64,000 nt of DNA from Oscillospiraceae bacterium (GTDB lineage Bacteria > Bacillota > Clostridia > Oscillospirales > Oscillospiraceae): positions 55,044 through 119,043 of the forward strand of contig JAJQCF010000001.1 of NCBI GenBank assembly GCA_021202845.1, written 5' to 3'. The notes beneath the pieces are model-generated. The model saw nothing but the letters and a program-made list of their open reading frames with translations. It was not told the origin of the DNA and ran no database searches. Shown piece by piece: positions 1 to 8,774 of this stretch (positions are counted from its first letter, which is position 1; every line of letters begins with the position of its first letter). The translations under genes and the position numbers were made by a program.

Positions 1-627
1 AAATATTCGCTGCCGGTGCAGTCGCACCTCTCGGAAAATCTCGGTGAAATTGAGTTAGTGCGCTCGCTGGCTCCCGACGCGGAGTGCTACGGCGCGGTTT
101 ATGACAAGTACGGCCTGTTCACCGGCTCCACCGTCATGGCGCACTGCGTCCACAGCGGCGCGGCGGAGACGGAGCTCATGCGCTCGCGCGGCGTTTTCGC
201 GGCGCACTGTCCCGAGTGCAACGCCAACATCGCCTCCGGCGTTGCGCCCGTGCGCCGCTTTTTGAACGCGGGAGTGCGCGTCGGGCTGGGCAGCGACGTG
301 GCGGGCGGCTCCACGCTCTGCCTTTTCACCGCAATGGCAATGGCCGTGCGCTGCTCCAAGCTGAGAGCGCACTTCACCGGCGAGGCGGACGCGCCGCTGA
401 AAACCGAGGAGGTCTTTTATATGGCCGCCCGCGGCGGCGGGGAGATGTTCGGCAAGGTCGGCTCGTTTGAAGCGGGATTTGATTTTGACGCCGTTGTCAT
501 CGACGACGCCGCGCTGCGCTCTCCGCGCCCGCTCACAGTGCGCGAGAGGCTGGAGAGGCTGATATATCTGGCGGACGGAGCTCGGATAAAAGCCAAATAT
601 GTTGCCGGAGCCAAGGTTTTCGGCTGA
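1..627 (+). CDS. guaD: Guanine deaminase, C-terminal part (5' end outside window)
   Basis: This is the last 208 codons of an amidohydrolase that most resembles guanine deaminase, which converts guanine to xanthine in purine salvage. Visible landmarks are QSHLSE (metal/substrate-binding His of the fold), MAHCVH, HCPECN and the metal-ligand Asp in GLGSDV, in the order expected of the family. The reading frame is open from base 1, so the start lies upstream of the window. The next gene follows after 23 bp on the same strand. Other cytosine/guanine deaminase-like amidohydrolases (for example chlorohydrolase relatives) are possible, but the HLSEN and HCPxxN pattern favours guanine deaminase. Confidence 0.8.
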   Translation, partial: KYSLPVQSHLSENLGEIELVRSLAPDAECYGAVYDKYGLFTGSTVMAHCVHSGAAETELMRSRGVFAAHCPECNANIASGVAPVRRFLNAGVRVGLGSDVAGGSTLCLFTAMAMAVRCSKLRAHFTGEADAPLKTEEVFYMAARGGGEMFGKVGSFEAGFDFDAVVIDDAALRSPRPLTVRERLERLIYLADGARIKAKYVAGAKVFG

Positions 628-650
628 AAAAACGCATCGAAAGGACACTT

Positions 651-2504
651 ATGGAACGTATTCGCCGCATTTTCAGATATTCGGACAAGGCCGCGCTCAC
701 CTCGGGCGAGCGTTGGCTAAGGGCGGCGCTGGCGGCAGTCTATTTGCTGCTGGCCTCGCTGCTTATCGGCGTGGCCGCGCTCGCGGTCAGCAACTCCGCG
801 CTCTACGGCGAGCGGCTGCTGCTGAGCATAGTCACCAATCCGCGCCTGCTGGCGCTCAACATCCTGCCGGTGCTGGCGCTGACGGCGCTGGGCTGGTGCC
901 TTTCCAACCGCGCGTGGGTCGCGCTGCTCGTCTCCGGCGTGCCCGTGACGGCGCTGGGCTTTGTCAGCTGCTTCAAGCTCACCGCGCGCAACGACCCGCT
1001 GCTGGCCTCCGACATTGTGTACGTGACCGACGCCGCGGGCATCGCGTCCAAGTATGACCTCGCGTTCACGCCGCTTATGTGGCTGTCGTTGGTGCTGCTG
1101 GCGGCGCTGGTCGCAGCCGCGGCGCTGTTTTTCAAGGCTCGCTGCCGCCGCTGGCCGCTGCGCCTCGCCGCACTCGCCGTGCTCTGCGTTTTGTCAGTGC
1201 TGGCTTGGCGGGCTTGGTACACGGACGCGGAGATTTACACTTCCACGGAAAATCTATATTATGACGACATGAGCACTTGGAACGCCACCGACCAGTACTG
1301 CGGGCGCGGCTTTTTCTACCCGCTGCTCTACTCCACGGCGGATATGTTCCCCGACAAGCCCGACGGCTACGATGCCGAAGAGGCCGCCGCGGCGCTGGCA
1401 GAGTACGAGACGGAGGACATTCCCGACGATAAAAAGGTCAATTTCGTCTCCATAATGCTGGAAGCGTACTTCGACTTTTCCGAGTACGAGGACATTTTCA
1501 CGTTCGAGACCGACCCCTATGAGTTCTGGAACGAGCTGCAAAGCGAGAGCGTCAGCGGCGAGCTGGTGACGAATATCTTCGCCGGCGGCACGCTGGACAC
1601 GGAGCTGTGCTATATAACGGGCGAGACTTGGGGCTACAGCTTCCGTTCGGCCACGGACTCCTACGCGCGCTGGTTCTCCTCGCAGGGCTACTACACGGAG
1701 TACTGCCACCCCAGCTACAACTGGTTTTATAACCGCCAGAACATCTACGACTATCTCGGCTTCGACTCCTACCGCTTCCGCGAGGACAGCTTCGACACCG
1801 GCACGGAATACATGATGTATGACGACCTGTTCCTGCCGCGCATTGCCGGTTACTTCACGCGCGCGACCAAGGACGGCACGCCCTACTTCAACTTCTCCGT
1901 AACCTACCAGAACCACGGCCCCTACGACACCACCTACCTCTATGACACGGAGAACGAGTATATCTCCCACGACGGCATCAGCGACGAGAGCTACTACATT
2001 CTCAACAACTACTTCTGGGGCATAAAAAAGACCGACGAGGCGCTGCAAACGCTTGTCGAGTTCTTCGAGACCTGCGGCAAGCCGGTTGTGCTGGTGCTGT
2101 TCGGCGACCACAAGCCGTGGCTGGGCTACAGCAACTCCGTCTATCAGGAGCTGGGCATAGACTTCGGCTCCGACACGGACGAGAGCTACTATAACTATTA
2201 TAATACGCGCTATATCATCTGGGCGAACGACGAGGCCAAGGCCGTGCTGGGCAATGACTTCTGCGGCGACGGCGGCAGCTTCTCGCCCAACTACCTGATG
2301 ATGAAGGTGCTCGACCTCTGCGGCTACAGCGGCGACAGCTACACAGGCGTGCTGCGCGAAATGTATAATTACACGGACGTTATAAACTCCAACGGCACGT
2401 TCCGCGTGGACGGCGAGCTGACAGACACGCTCTCCGGCGCGGCGGCGGAGCTTTACACCCGCTTCACAAAAATTCAGTATTACCGAATGTTCGGCACGTA
2501 TTAA
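651..2504 (+). CDS. LtaS-like membrane sulfatase-fold phosphoglycerol transferase
   Basis: This 617-aa protein has about five N-terminal membrane segments (within residues 20-190) and a large extracellular alkaline-phosphatase/sulfatase-fold domain. The domain begins near residue 262 with NFVSIMLEA, has the nucleophile-type GGTLDTE near 311, then YQNHGPY and FGDHKPW near 483. These positions match lipoteichoic acid synthase and phosphoglycerol transferase relatives, which move glycerol-phosphate from phosphatidylglycerol onto cell-surface polymers. The exact acceptor cannot be told from sequence. ATG start 23 bp after guaD; a small membrane protein follows after 14 bp and may be co-transcribed. 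Confidence 0.85.
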   Translation: MERIRRIFRYSDKAALTSGERWLRAALAAVYLLLASLLIGVAALAVSNSALYGERLLLSIVTNPRLLALNILPVLALTALGWCLSNRAWVALLVSGVPVTALGFVSCFKLTARNDPLLASDIVYVTDAAGIASKYDLAFTPLMWLSLVLLAALVAAAALFFKARCRRWPLRLAALAVLCVLSVLAWRAWYTDAEIYTSTENLYYDDMSTWNATDQYCGRGFFYPLLYSTADMFPDKPDGYDAEEAAAALAEYETEDIPDDKKVNFVSIMLEAYFDFSEYEDIFTFETDPYEFWNELQSESVSGELVTNIFAGGTLDTELCYITGETWGYSFRSATDSYARWFSSQGYYTEYCHPSYNWFYNRQNIYDYLGFDSYRFREDSFDTGTEYMMYDDLFLPRIAGYFTRATKDGTPYFNFSVTYQNHGPYDTTYLYDTENEYISHDGISDESYYILNNYFWGIKKTDEALQTLVEFFETCGKPVVLVLFGDHKPWLGYSNSVYQELGIDFGSDTDESYYNYYNTRYIIWANDEAKAVLGNDFCGDGGSFSPNYLMMKVLDLCGYSGDSYTGVLREMYNYTDVINSNGTFRVDGELTDTLSGAAAELYTRFTKIQYYRMFGTY

Positions 2505-2518
2505 AAAGGGAGAAGCCT

Positions 2519-2908
2519 ATGGAAAGACTGAACGACACGCCGCCCGAGGAGCGTAAGCCGGTAAAGGAGACGAGCGGCGAATATTTGTGGAAGCGCCTGC
2601 GCCCCGCGGGCTGCGTGCTGGTTCTGGTGCTCATGGCCGCTATGCTGGCAGTGTGCTTTGCCTCCGGCCGCGAGCCGATTGAGGGCTATACGCCGCCGCA
2701 GACAACGGAGTATTACGCCGCGCACCCCGAGGAGCTGGTGACGGAATTAGAGACGAACGTATTCCCCGCGCTGGACGCGGAAATTTCCGCCGAAGCCGGC
2801 GACGGCACGGTTACGGTGACGATAGAGTCCGCCTCCTTCGCCTCCGCCCGCGGCGCGATATTGAGATATTTCGACAAATCCCTGTTCGAGTTCGTGCAGG
2901 GAGAGTAG
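2519..2908 (+). CDS. Small single-pass membrane protein of unknown function
   Basis: A 129-aa protein not recognised as any named family. A charged N-terminus (about 28 residues) is followed by one clear membrane segment (residues about 30-50, LVLVLMAAMLAVCF), then an acidic extracellular tail. The start has a good Shine-Dalgarno (AAAGGGAG) and lies 14 bp after the LtaS-like gene, so the two are probably one operon. It may be an accessory protein of that enzyme, but only position supports this. Confidence 0.7.
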   Translation: MERLNDTPPEERKPVKETSGEYLWKRLRPAGCVLVLVLMAAMLAVCFASGREPIEGYTPPQTTEYYAAHPEELVTELETNVFPALDAEISAEAGDGTVTVTIESASFASARGAILRYFDKSLFEFVQGE

Positions 2909-2921
2909 CGGCAACATTTAA

Positions 2922-2950
2922 TTGACATTTCTCATCGAGCTTTGTATAAT
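2922..2950 (+). promoter_or_regulatory. Consensus sigma-A promoter of type I-like toxin mRNA, copy 1
   Basis: TTGACA, 17-bp spacer and TATAAT give an exact sigma-A consensus. The start of transcription would be near 2957, leaving a 5' leader of about 150 nt before the small ORF at 3106. The same promoter, with the same spacing, is found in the second copy at 43102-43130. Confidence 0.9.
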
Positions 2951-3105
2951 CAAGCCGTGGAACCCGCCGTTATATGTCGGTCATTGACGGTGTACGGTTA
3001 AAAAGACGGTTGCCTGACTGCCCGCGAGAGCGGAGAGGAAGGCGAAATATCGAGCCTCGCGGGAATTTCGGATTTTTCAAATCTGATATTCAGGAGGTGG
3101 CCGAT

Positions 3106-3201
3106 ATGGACATTTTACATATTGCTGGAAGTATCTGTAGTATAGCTGGCTTAATATTTGCCATTATCGTCTACAAAAAGTCCAAGAATATAAGAAAATG
3201 A
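3106..3201 (+). CDS. 31-aa hydrophobic peptide, candidate type I toxin
   Basis: The peptide starts MDILHI and has one membrane helix (residues about 4-22) and a basic tail (KKSKNIRK). AGGAGG lies 8 nt before the ATG. Size, hydrophobic helix with charged C-terminus, strong ribosome site, long leader and a convergent antisense promoter are the usual features of type I toxins of Gram-positive bacteria such as TxpA/BsrG and the C. difficile families. A longer in-frame ORF from 2974 exists, but its start is not conserved in copy 2, so 3106 is chosen. No sequence match to a named toxin family is claimed. Confidence 0.7.
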   Translation: MDILHIAGSICSIAGLIFAIIVYKKSKNIRK

Positions 3202-3328
3202 GCCGTCTGTTGCACCAGATGGCTCATTGTTCTTGGGCTGATGCCCTTGTGCATTGAAGCGTAACTGATTGCGGCAACCGTCTTGGGTTTCGCCGCGGGG
3301 AGGTGCTTGTTGGTGCAGGCATCTCCTT
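3190..3328 (-). ncRNA. Putative antisense antitoxin RNA, copy 1
   Basis: A predicted transcript of about 140 nt from the minus-strand promoter at 3335-3362 to the hairpin at 3197-3228. On the minus strand this hairpin is followed by a T-rich tract (TTTTCTTAT). The RNA would overlap the 3' end of the toxin ORF and its 3' UTR, as in other type I systems. Its ends are inferred from promoter and hairpin only. Confidence 0.55.
3197..3228. terminator. Shared bidirectional hairpin at the toxin stop codon
   Basis: A 13-bp stem (3197-3209 with 3216-3228, one G-U pair) with a 6-nt loop. The toxin stop codon is inside the stem. The T-rich side is on the minus strand, so termination of the antisense RNA is the clearer role. 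Copy 2 keeps the hairpin although the bases differ. Confidence 0.7.
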
Positions 3329-3334
3329 GTGCTT

Positions 3335-3362
3335 ATTATAGCATACGATAGGGAAAAGTCAA
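3335..3362 (-). promoter_or_regulatory. Reverse promoter of antisense RNA, copy 1
   Basis: Read on the minus strand: TTGACT, 16-bp spacer, TATAAT with an extended -10 (TGC before it). The promoter points back at the toxin gene. Copy 2 has TTGACA with the same spacing. Confidence 0.75.
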
Positions 3363-3488
3363 ATGTTTTTCTCTTTGTAATGTATTTCAATTTTCTTCAA
3401 AATCCGCTTTTTTCAGTTATTTTTAAGCCGAGAGCGCTACAATACCGGCAGTCAAGCAAAATTCTCTCGAAACGAAAGGACTGTCAGT

Positions 3489-5516
3489 ATGAAAAAACTC
3501 AGACTTAGAAGCGTGCTTGCGGCCGCGATGGCGGCGGCGATGGTGTTTTCGCTCTCCGTCGGCGCGCTGGCGGACGATGCTCCCTCCGACGTGCCCTCAC
3601 AGCCGCCCGAAATGGGTGAAGGCGGCGTCGGCGGCATGGGCGGAGATATGGGCGGCGGTTTCGGCGGCGGCGCGAGCGGCGTGGAGAGCTATGACGCGCT
3701 CACCGAGTACAGCTCCGACACCACCGTTTCCGGCGAGACGTTCAGCTCTGTCGGCACGGACGAGAACGCCATACTTGTCACCGGCGGCAGCGTTGCGCTC
3801 TCAAATATCACCGTGACGCGCGTTTCCTCTGATTCCACCGGCGGCGACAACTCCAGCTTCTACGGCGTGGGCGCGGCTGTGCTGGCAACGGGCGGCTCGG
3901 CCTACATCTCGGACAGCACGATAACCACCTCCGCGGCGGGCGGCGCGGGCGCTTTTGCCTACGGCGACGGTACGGTATACATCGCCGACACCGCTATTTC
4001 CACCGCGCAGGACACCTCCGGCGGCATACACGTCGCGGGCGGCGGCACGCTCTATGCGTGGAACCTTGACGTGACGACCGAGGGCGAGTCCTCCGCCGCC
4101 ATACGCTCCGACCGCGGCAGCGGCACAATGGTCGTGGACGGCGGCAGCTACGTCTCCAACGGCACCGGCTCGCCCGCGGTCTACTCCACGGCGGACATAA
4201 CCGTGAACGGCGCAACGCTGACCGCCAACAGCTCCGAGGCCATATGCATAGAAGGACTGAACACCATCCGCCTCTACGACTGCGACCTCACCGGCAGTAT
4301 GCTGGACAGCTCTCAAAACGACTGCACTTGGACGGTCATTGTCTACCAGAGCATGTCCGGCGACAGCGAGGTCGGCTGCGGTGTGTTCCAGATGTCCGGC
4401 GGCACGCTGACTTCCACTAACGGCGGACTGTTCTGCACCACGAACACCGAGAGCGAGTTCACGCTGGAGAACGTGGACATTACCGCCGCCGAGGACTGCG
4501 AGTTTTTCCTGCGCTGCACCGGCAACGCCAACCAGCGCGGCTGGGGCACAACCGGCAGCAACGGCGCGGACTGCCTGTTCACCGCCATCGACCAGACCAT
4601 GGCGGGCGATGTCGTTTGGGACAGCATAAGCGAGCTGGACTTCTACATGACGGGCGAGAGCACCCTGACCGGCGCCTTTGTTCAGGACGAGAGCTGCGCC
4701 GAAGACGGCGGCAGCGGCTATGCAAATCTTTATATTTCTTCCGATTCAACTTGGGTCGTGACAGGCGACAGCACCCTCAGCGCGCTGTACTGCGCGGGCA
4801 GCATAGTTGACGCCGACGGCAGCACCGTGACAATTCAGGGCAGCGACGGCACTGTCTATGTCTCCGGCACGAGCGAGCACACCGTTACCGTGGAGAGCTA
4901 CTCCGCCGAGGCGGATTTGAGCGGCGCGGGAAGCATAAGCGAGTGGAGCGACTACTCCGTGGAGCAGAGCGCGGCCTTTGCCCACGCGGGCAAGAGCGGC
5001 CCGTTCGACGACGTTTCCTACAGCGACTACTGCGGCGAGGCCGTGGAGTGGGCGGTTGAGCAGGGCGTGACCGTCGGCACGAGCGACACCACGTTTTCCC
5101 CCAACGACACCTGCACCCGCGCGGAGATAATCACGTTCCTCTACCGCGCCGCGGGCAGCCCCGACATCGGCGGCACGGAAAATCCGTTCTCCGACGTGAG
5201 CGAGGACGACTACTATTACTCCGCCGTACTCTGGGCATACGCCAACGGGCTTGACGACAGCAGCGAGACGTTTTCTCCCGCAGACCCCTGCACCCGCGCA
5301 ATGGTTGTCGAGTTCCTCTGGCGGTTCGCCGGCAGCCCGACGACCGAGACGACGAGCGCCTTCACCGACGTTTCCGCCGGCGACAGCTGCGCCGAGGCGG
5401 TGGCGTGGGCGCTGGCGCAGGGCGTCACCACCGGCACGACGGAGACTACGTTCAGCCCCGACGACACCTGCACGCGCGGGCAGATTGTGACGTTCCTCTA
5501 CAGAGACATGGCGTAA
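3489..5516 (+). CDS. Secreted beta-helix-like adhesin with three C-terminal SLH domains
   Basis: A 675-aa protein with a signal peptide (MKKLRLR, then an Ala-rich core ending ALADD). Next come a Gly/Met-rich stretch (residues about 40-60), about 430 residues of repeated short Thr/Ser/Gly strands typical of right-handed beta-helix (pectin-lyase-like) surface proteins, and three SLH repeats from about residue 503 (FDDVSYSDYC, FSDVSEDDYY, FTDVSAGDSC). SLH domains anchor proteins to secondary cell-wall polymer. There is no clear catalytic motif, so binding or adhesion is more likely than lyase activity. The next gene encodes a protein made almost only of SLH repeats. Confidence 0.8.
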   Translation: MKKLRLRSVLAAAMAAAMVFSLSVGALADDAPSDVPSQPPEMGEGGVGGMGGDMGGGFGGGASGVESYDALTEYSSDTTVSGETFSSVGTDENAILVTGGSVALSNITVTRVSSDSTGGDNSSFYGVGAAVLATGGSAYISDSTITTSAAGGAGAFAYGDGTVYIADTAISTAQDTSGGIHVAGGGTLYAWNLDVTTEGESSAAIRSDRGSGTMVVDGGSYVSNGTGSPAVYSTADITVNGATLTANSSEAICIEGLNTIRLYDCDLTGSMLDSSQNDCTWTVIVYQSMSGDSEVGCGVFQMSGGTLTSTNGGLFCTTNTESEFTLENVDITAAEDCEFFLRCTGNANQRGWGTTGSNGADCLFTAIDQTMAGDVVWDSISELDFYMTGESTLTGAFVQDESCAEDGGSGYANLYISSDSTWVVTGDSTLSALYCAGSIVDADGSTVTIQGSDGTVYVSGTSEHTVTVESYSAEADLSGAGSISEWSDYSVEQSAAFAHAGKSGPFDDVSYSDYCGEAVEWAVEQGVTVGTSDTTFSPNDTCTRAEIITFLYRAAGSPDIGGTENPFSDVSEDDYYYSAVLWAYANGLDDSSETFSPADPCTRAMVVEFLWRFAGSPTTETTSAFTDVSAGDSCAEAVAWALAQGVTTGTTETTFSPDDTCTRGQIVTFLYRDMA

Positions 5517-5632
5517 ACGCGCAGATTTTTGCTCATTCCAAAAAATAATGCTTGTTTTGTACCTGCCGCTGATGTTACTATATAGACAGCCGCCGGAGAG
5601 CGTTCGGCGGACGACAGAAAGGAAACGGCACT

Positions 5633-6274
5633 ATGAAAAAGTTCAAACGCATTCCGGCGCTTTTGGCCGCGCTGTGCCTTGCCGTGTCACTGGTTCCGGC
5701 AGCCGCGGCGGACGGCGAGACGGCCGAGGAGACGACTGACGGCACCATTGTCACCGCCTCCGCCTTCACGGACGTGGCCGAGAGCGATTACTTCTTTGCA
5801 CCCGTGGAGTGGGCGGTTGCCAACGGCGTCACGGTCGGCACCTCGGCGTCCGAGTTTTCGCCTGACGAGACCTGCACCCGCGCGCAGATTATCACGTTCC
5901 TCTGGCGCGCGGTCGGCGCACCCGAGCCTGCCACGGCCAGCAGCTTTACGGACGTGGACAGCGAGCAATACTACTACAAGGCGGTGCAGTGGGCGCACGA
6001 GACCGGCGTTGACAAGAGCGTGGAGACGTTCTCTCCCGACGACCCGTGTACGCGCGCGGCGGTGGTCGAGTTCCTCTGGCTGCTCGCAGGCTCCCCTGCG
6101 GCGGCAGTCGAGACGGCCTTCACGGACGTGACCGCCGAGAGCAGCTACGCCTTGGCAGTGGCGTGGGCGGTAGAGCAGGGCATCACCACCGGCGTTACGG
6201 AAACAACCTTCGCCCCCGACGACACCTGCACCCGCGCCCAGATAGTGACATTCCTCTACAGAGCGTTTGCGTAA
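5633..6274 (+). CDS. Secreted protein made of three SLH domains
   Basis: 213 aa: a signal peptide (MKKFKRIPAL to about residue 25, AAAADGE) and then three SLH repeats (FTDVAESDYF, FTDVDSEQYY, FTDVTAESSY), each ending near TCTRAQIITFL-type motifs. No other domain is present, so this is a bare cell-wall-anchoring module. The repeats are very close to those of the upstream 3489-5516 protein, which suggests duplication of the SLH cassette. The start is supported by GAAAGGAAA just before ATG. A strong terminator follows at 6288. Confidence 0.85.
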   Translation: MKKFKRIPALLAALCLAVSLVPAAAADGETAEETTDGTIVTASAFTDVAESDYFFAPVEWAVANGVTVGTSASEFSPDETCTRAQIITFLWRAVGAPEPATASSFTDVDSEQYYYKAVQWAHETGVDKSVETFSPDDPCTRAAVVEFLWLLAGSPAAAVETAFTDVTAESSYALAVAWAVEQGITTGVTETTFAPDDTCTRAQIVTFLYRAFA

Positions 6275-6287
6275 GAGAAAACTAAAG

Positions 6288-6327
6288 CTCGGTCAGCAGC
6301 AAGAAAAGGCTGCTGACCGAGTTTTTT
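6288..6327 (+). terminator. Intrinsic terminator after the SLH genes
   Basis: A perfect 13-bp stem (CTCGGTCAGCAGC and its complement), 8-nt loop, then six T residues. Confidence 0.95.
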
Positions 6328-6523
6328 GCGCGGAAAAATAGCGCGCTGACAATGGCGCTTTCACCGCTCTTGTCACATTACCCAATTTCCCAGCCTCTGC
6401 TTTATGCGTTCTGCTGAATCTGAAAATTGCGGGAACTTTTTGCGTTTTGTTTCGTCTTAATATATGCTACAATCGAAAAAAAGAAATTCCGTGATGATGG
6501 ACAACATGAATGGAGGTTTTAGG

Positions 6524-8707
6524 ATGAAAAAGAAACTTTTGGCGCTCGCGCTGGCGCTTGCTCTTGTCTGCGGGCTGGCTGTGCCGGGGCTTGCCGAGGG
6601 CGAGGACGAGCTGACGCGGCTGACGCTCTCGGTCAAGGAACGGCTTGAAATCGGCGACGACTTCAGCGGCTTCACCAGCAGCTCCAGCGACTTCGGCGTC
6701 TACCGCTACTGGGACCTGAACTGGAGCCGCGACGACGGCGAGTATGTCAGCGCCACGGTCAGCTCCGACGGCACGATTACAAGCTGCTACTTCGGCTATA
6801 ATTCCGTGACCGACGGCGCGCACGTCTACGCCGACTATGACCCCGCGCTGCCCTCAGCGAGCCGCGAGGAGCTGGAAAACGCGGCGAGCGAGATGATTGG
6901 CCGCGTCCTTGTCGAGCCGGAGACGGCGGAGCTTAGCTCCGTCAGCGTCAGCGGCTCGGGGCGCTACGCCTACGCCTATTATAACGTGCTCCTGAACGGC
7001 GTTGCTACCGAGACAACGCTCACCGTGCGCATTGATGTGGCCTCGCTGCGGGTTGTGTCCCTCTATCGCTCCGACGAGTGGGACCGCGCCGTAATCGGCG
7101 AGACGCCCTCCGCCACGCCCGCCGTGACTGCCGAGGTCGCCGCGCCGCTGCTAACCTCCACGCTGGAGATGGAGCTGCGTTATGTAAACACAGGCGACGG
7201 CATAACCCTGCGCTACGTCCCTGAGAGCGGCGGCAGCTGGTACGTGGACGCGCAGACAGGCGAGCTTGTTGACCTCTCCGCGGTCTATGAGGCGCTGGGC
7301 TCCGGCAGTGTGAGCAACGCCTCCGGCAGCTCAATGAGCACCGCTGCCGACACCGCGGCCGCCGAAACGGCGGAGGACGAAGGGGGAGTTTACCTGACGG
7401 AGGTTGAGCTGGCGACGGTTGAGCAGATGGCCTCCGTTCTGAGCGCCGACGAGCTGGACGCGCTGCTGCGCGCCGTGCCGGCGCTGGGTCTGGACGGCAT
7501 GACGCAGGCGGGCGCGAGCTACACCATGCACTCCGACACGGGCGAAATCTCCTGCGCCCTCACCTACACCCGCGCGCTGGCCGCCGACGAGGTCGCGGAC
7601 TGGTACGCCGAGGACTACGGCGAGGGCGCGGACGCTTGGCTGCAGCGGGTGATAACCGTCAACGCCGCCGACGGCACGCTGGAGTATATGTACACCAACG
7701 ACTACATGGCAAAGACAAATTACGACACCGTCAACGAGACTGCCGCCGCTCAGCTGCTGAGCGAGCTGTTCCCCGATGAGTACGCCTCCGCGGTGACGGA
7801 AAACGGCGCGCGCTTTGTGCGCACGGTCAACGGCTGCAAATACTACGCCAACTACATCAACGTGCGCTTCAGCGAGTTCGACGGAGCGCTTGCGAGCTTC
7901 AGCATGAGCTGGGACTATGACGCCGAGTTCCCCTCGACCGACGACGTTATCGGCATGTCCGCCGCGCTGGACGCCTACGACGCGACGTTTGCCGTAACGC
8001 TCGGCTACGTCAACTACCCCGTGGCGGTGGACACCTCCGACCCGCAGTGGCTGACCTACTGCCAAGCTATGGACGACATCGCCTACGAGCGCGTGCTGGG
8101 CTACACGCTGAAAAGCACCGTCAGCGTTTACGCCATAGACGCCTTCACCGGCGAGGCGCTGAGCTATTCCTCCTCGACTGCGCAGGAGCAGACCTACACC
8201 GACTGCGCCGACAGCTATGCGCGCAGCGAGATTGAAGCGCTTGCGGCCTACGGCATAGGCTTCGGCAGCGCGGAGCAGTTCCGCCCGACGGCGGAGGTCA
8301 CGCAGTGCGAAATGCTGGCGCTGCTGATGAACGCCTGTTCAAGCTACTACAACTTCGACACGGACAGCATGACGGCGAGCGACCTCGAAAGCCTCTACTC
8401 CGCCGCGTACTCCTACGGTCTGACGGACAGCGCGGACACGAGCGGAGCCGACACCGCCGCTACGCGGCTGGACTTTGTGAAAACGCTGCTGCGCGCCTCC
8501 GTCTACGGCGAGGCGGCCAAGGTCACGGGCGTTTACACCGCCTCGTTTGCCGACGCGGGCGAGCTGGGCGACGACGACATCGGCTACATAGCGCTGGCCG
8601 AGGGTCTGGGCATAATCCAAGGTGACGAAGCCCACCTCTTCCGCCCCTCCGCGCCGGTGACCCGCGAGGCCGCGGCGAAGATGCTGTATAACTTTATGAC
8701 GCTGTGA
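6524..8707 (+). CDS. Secreted PepSY/YcdB-like protein with C-terminal SLH domains
   Basis: 727 aa with a signal peptide (MKKKLLALALALALVCG). The start at 6524 has GGAGG 8 nt upstream; an in-frame upstream ATG is not supported by a ribosome site. The body repeats segments of PepSY/YcdB-YcdC type (YVDAQTGELVDLS, ITVNAADGTLEY, YAIDAFTGEALSY), domains usually found in secreted proteins and sometimes in protease inhibitors or propeptides. Two SLH-like repeats close the protein (YTDCADSYAR near residue 565 and a last one ending near TREAAAKMLY). The precise function is unknown; a wall-anchored extracellular protein is the safe call. Confidence 0.75.
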   Translation: MKKKLLALALALALVCGLAVPGLAEGEDELTRLTLSVKERLEIGDDFSGFTSSSSDFGVYRYWDLNWSRDDGEYVSATVSSDGTITSCYFGYNSVTDGAHVYADYDPALPSASREELENAASEMIGRVLVEPETAELSSVSVSGSGRYAYAYYNVLLNGVATETTLTVRIDVASLRVVSLYRSDEWDRAVIGETPSATPAVTAEVAAPLLTSTLEMELRYVNTGDGITLRYVPESGGSWYVDAQTGELVDLSAVYEALGSGSVSNASGSSMSTAADTAAAETAEDEGGVYLTEVELATVEQMASVLSADELDALLRAVPALGLDGMTQAGASYTMHSDTGEISCALTYTRALAADEVADWYAEDYGEGADAWLQRVITVNAADGTLEYMYTNDYMAKTNYDTVNETAAAQLLSELFPDEYASAVTENGARFVRTVNGCKYYANYINVRFSEFDGALASFSMSWDYDAEFPSTDDVIGMSAALDAYDATFAVTLGYVNYPVAVDTSDPQWLTYCQAMDDIAYERVLGYTLKSTVSVYAIDAFTGEALSYSSSTAQEQTYTDCADSYARSEIEALAAYGIGFGSAEQFRPTAEVTQCEMLALLMNACSSYYNFDTDSMTASDLESLYSAAYSYGLTDSADTSGADTAATRLDFVKTLLRASVYGEAAKVTGVYTASFADAGELGDDDIGYIALAEGLGIIQGDEAHLFRPSAPVTREAAAKMLYNFMTL

Positions 8708-8727
8708 CAAGTCCCCAATAACGAACG

Positions 8728-8763
8728 CAGCCTCCCGCGTTTTGACCGCGGGAGGCTGTTTTT
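8728..8763 (+). terminator. Intrinsic terminator between convergent genes
   Basis: Stem CAGCCTCCCGCG paired across a short loop, followed by TTTTT on the plus strand. It lies between the SLH protein and the convergent AEC transporter. Confidence 0.9.
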
Positions 8764-8774
8764 GCGCTTTGGTT

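Larger units (their letters stand above)
2922..3362. repeat. Dispersed repeat module, copy 1 (candidate type I toxin-antitoxin locus)
   Basis: About 440 bp that recurs at 43102-43541. Conserved parts in order are: a consensus promoter; a leader with an 8-bp long-range stem (CCCGCGAG near 3019, CTCGCGGG near 3055); a very strong Shine-Dalgarno (AGGAGGTGG); a tiny hydrophobic ORF; a hairpin that can end both strands; a GC-rich hairpin (GCGGC/GCCGC near 3270); and a reverse promoter. Divergence is concentrated outside these parts. This copy lies in the chromosomal backbone, whereas copy 2 is inside the mobile element. Confidence 0.85.

Noticed and set aside
2974..3201. Longer 75-codon start for the first small toxin-like peptide
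   Set aside because: The upstream start is not kept in copy 2 (stop in the same frame), while the AGGAGGTGG site before the MDILHI start is identical in both.
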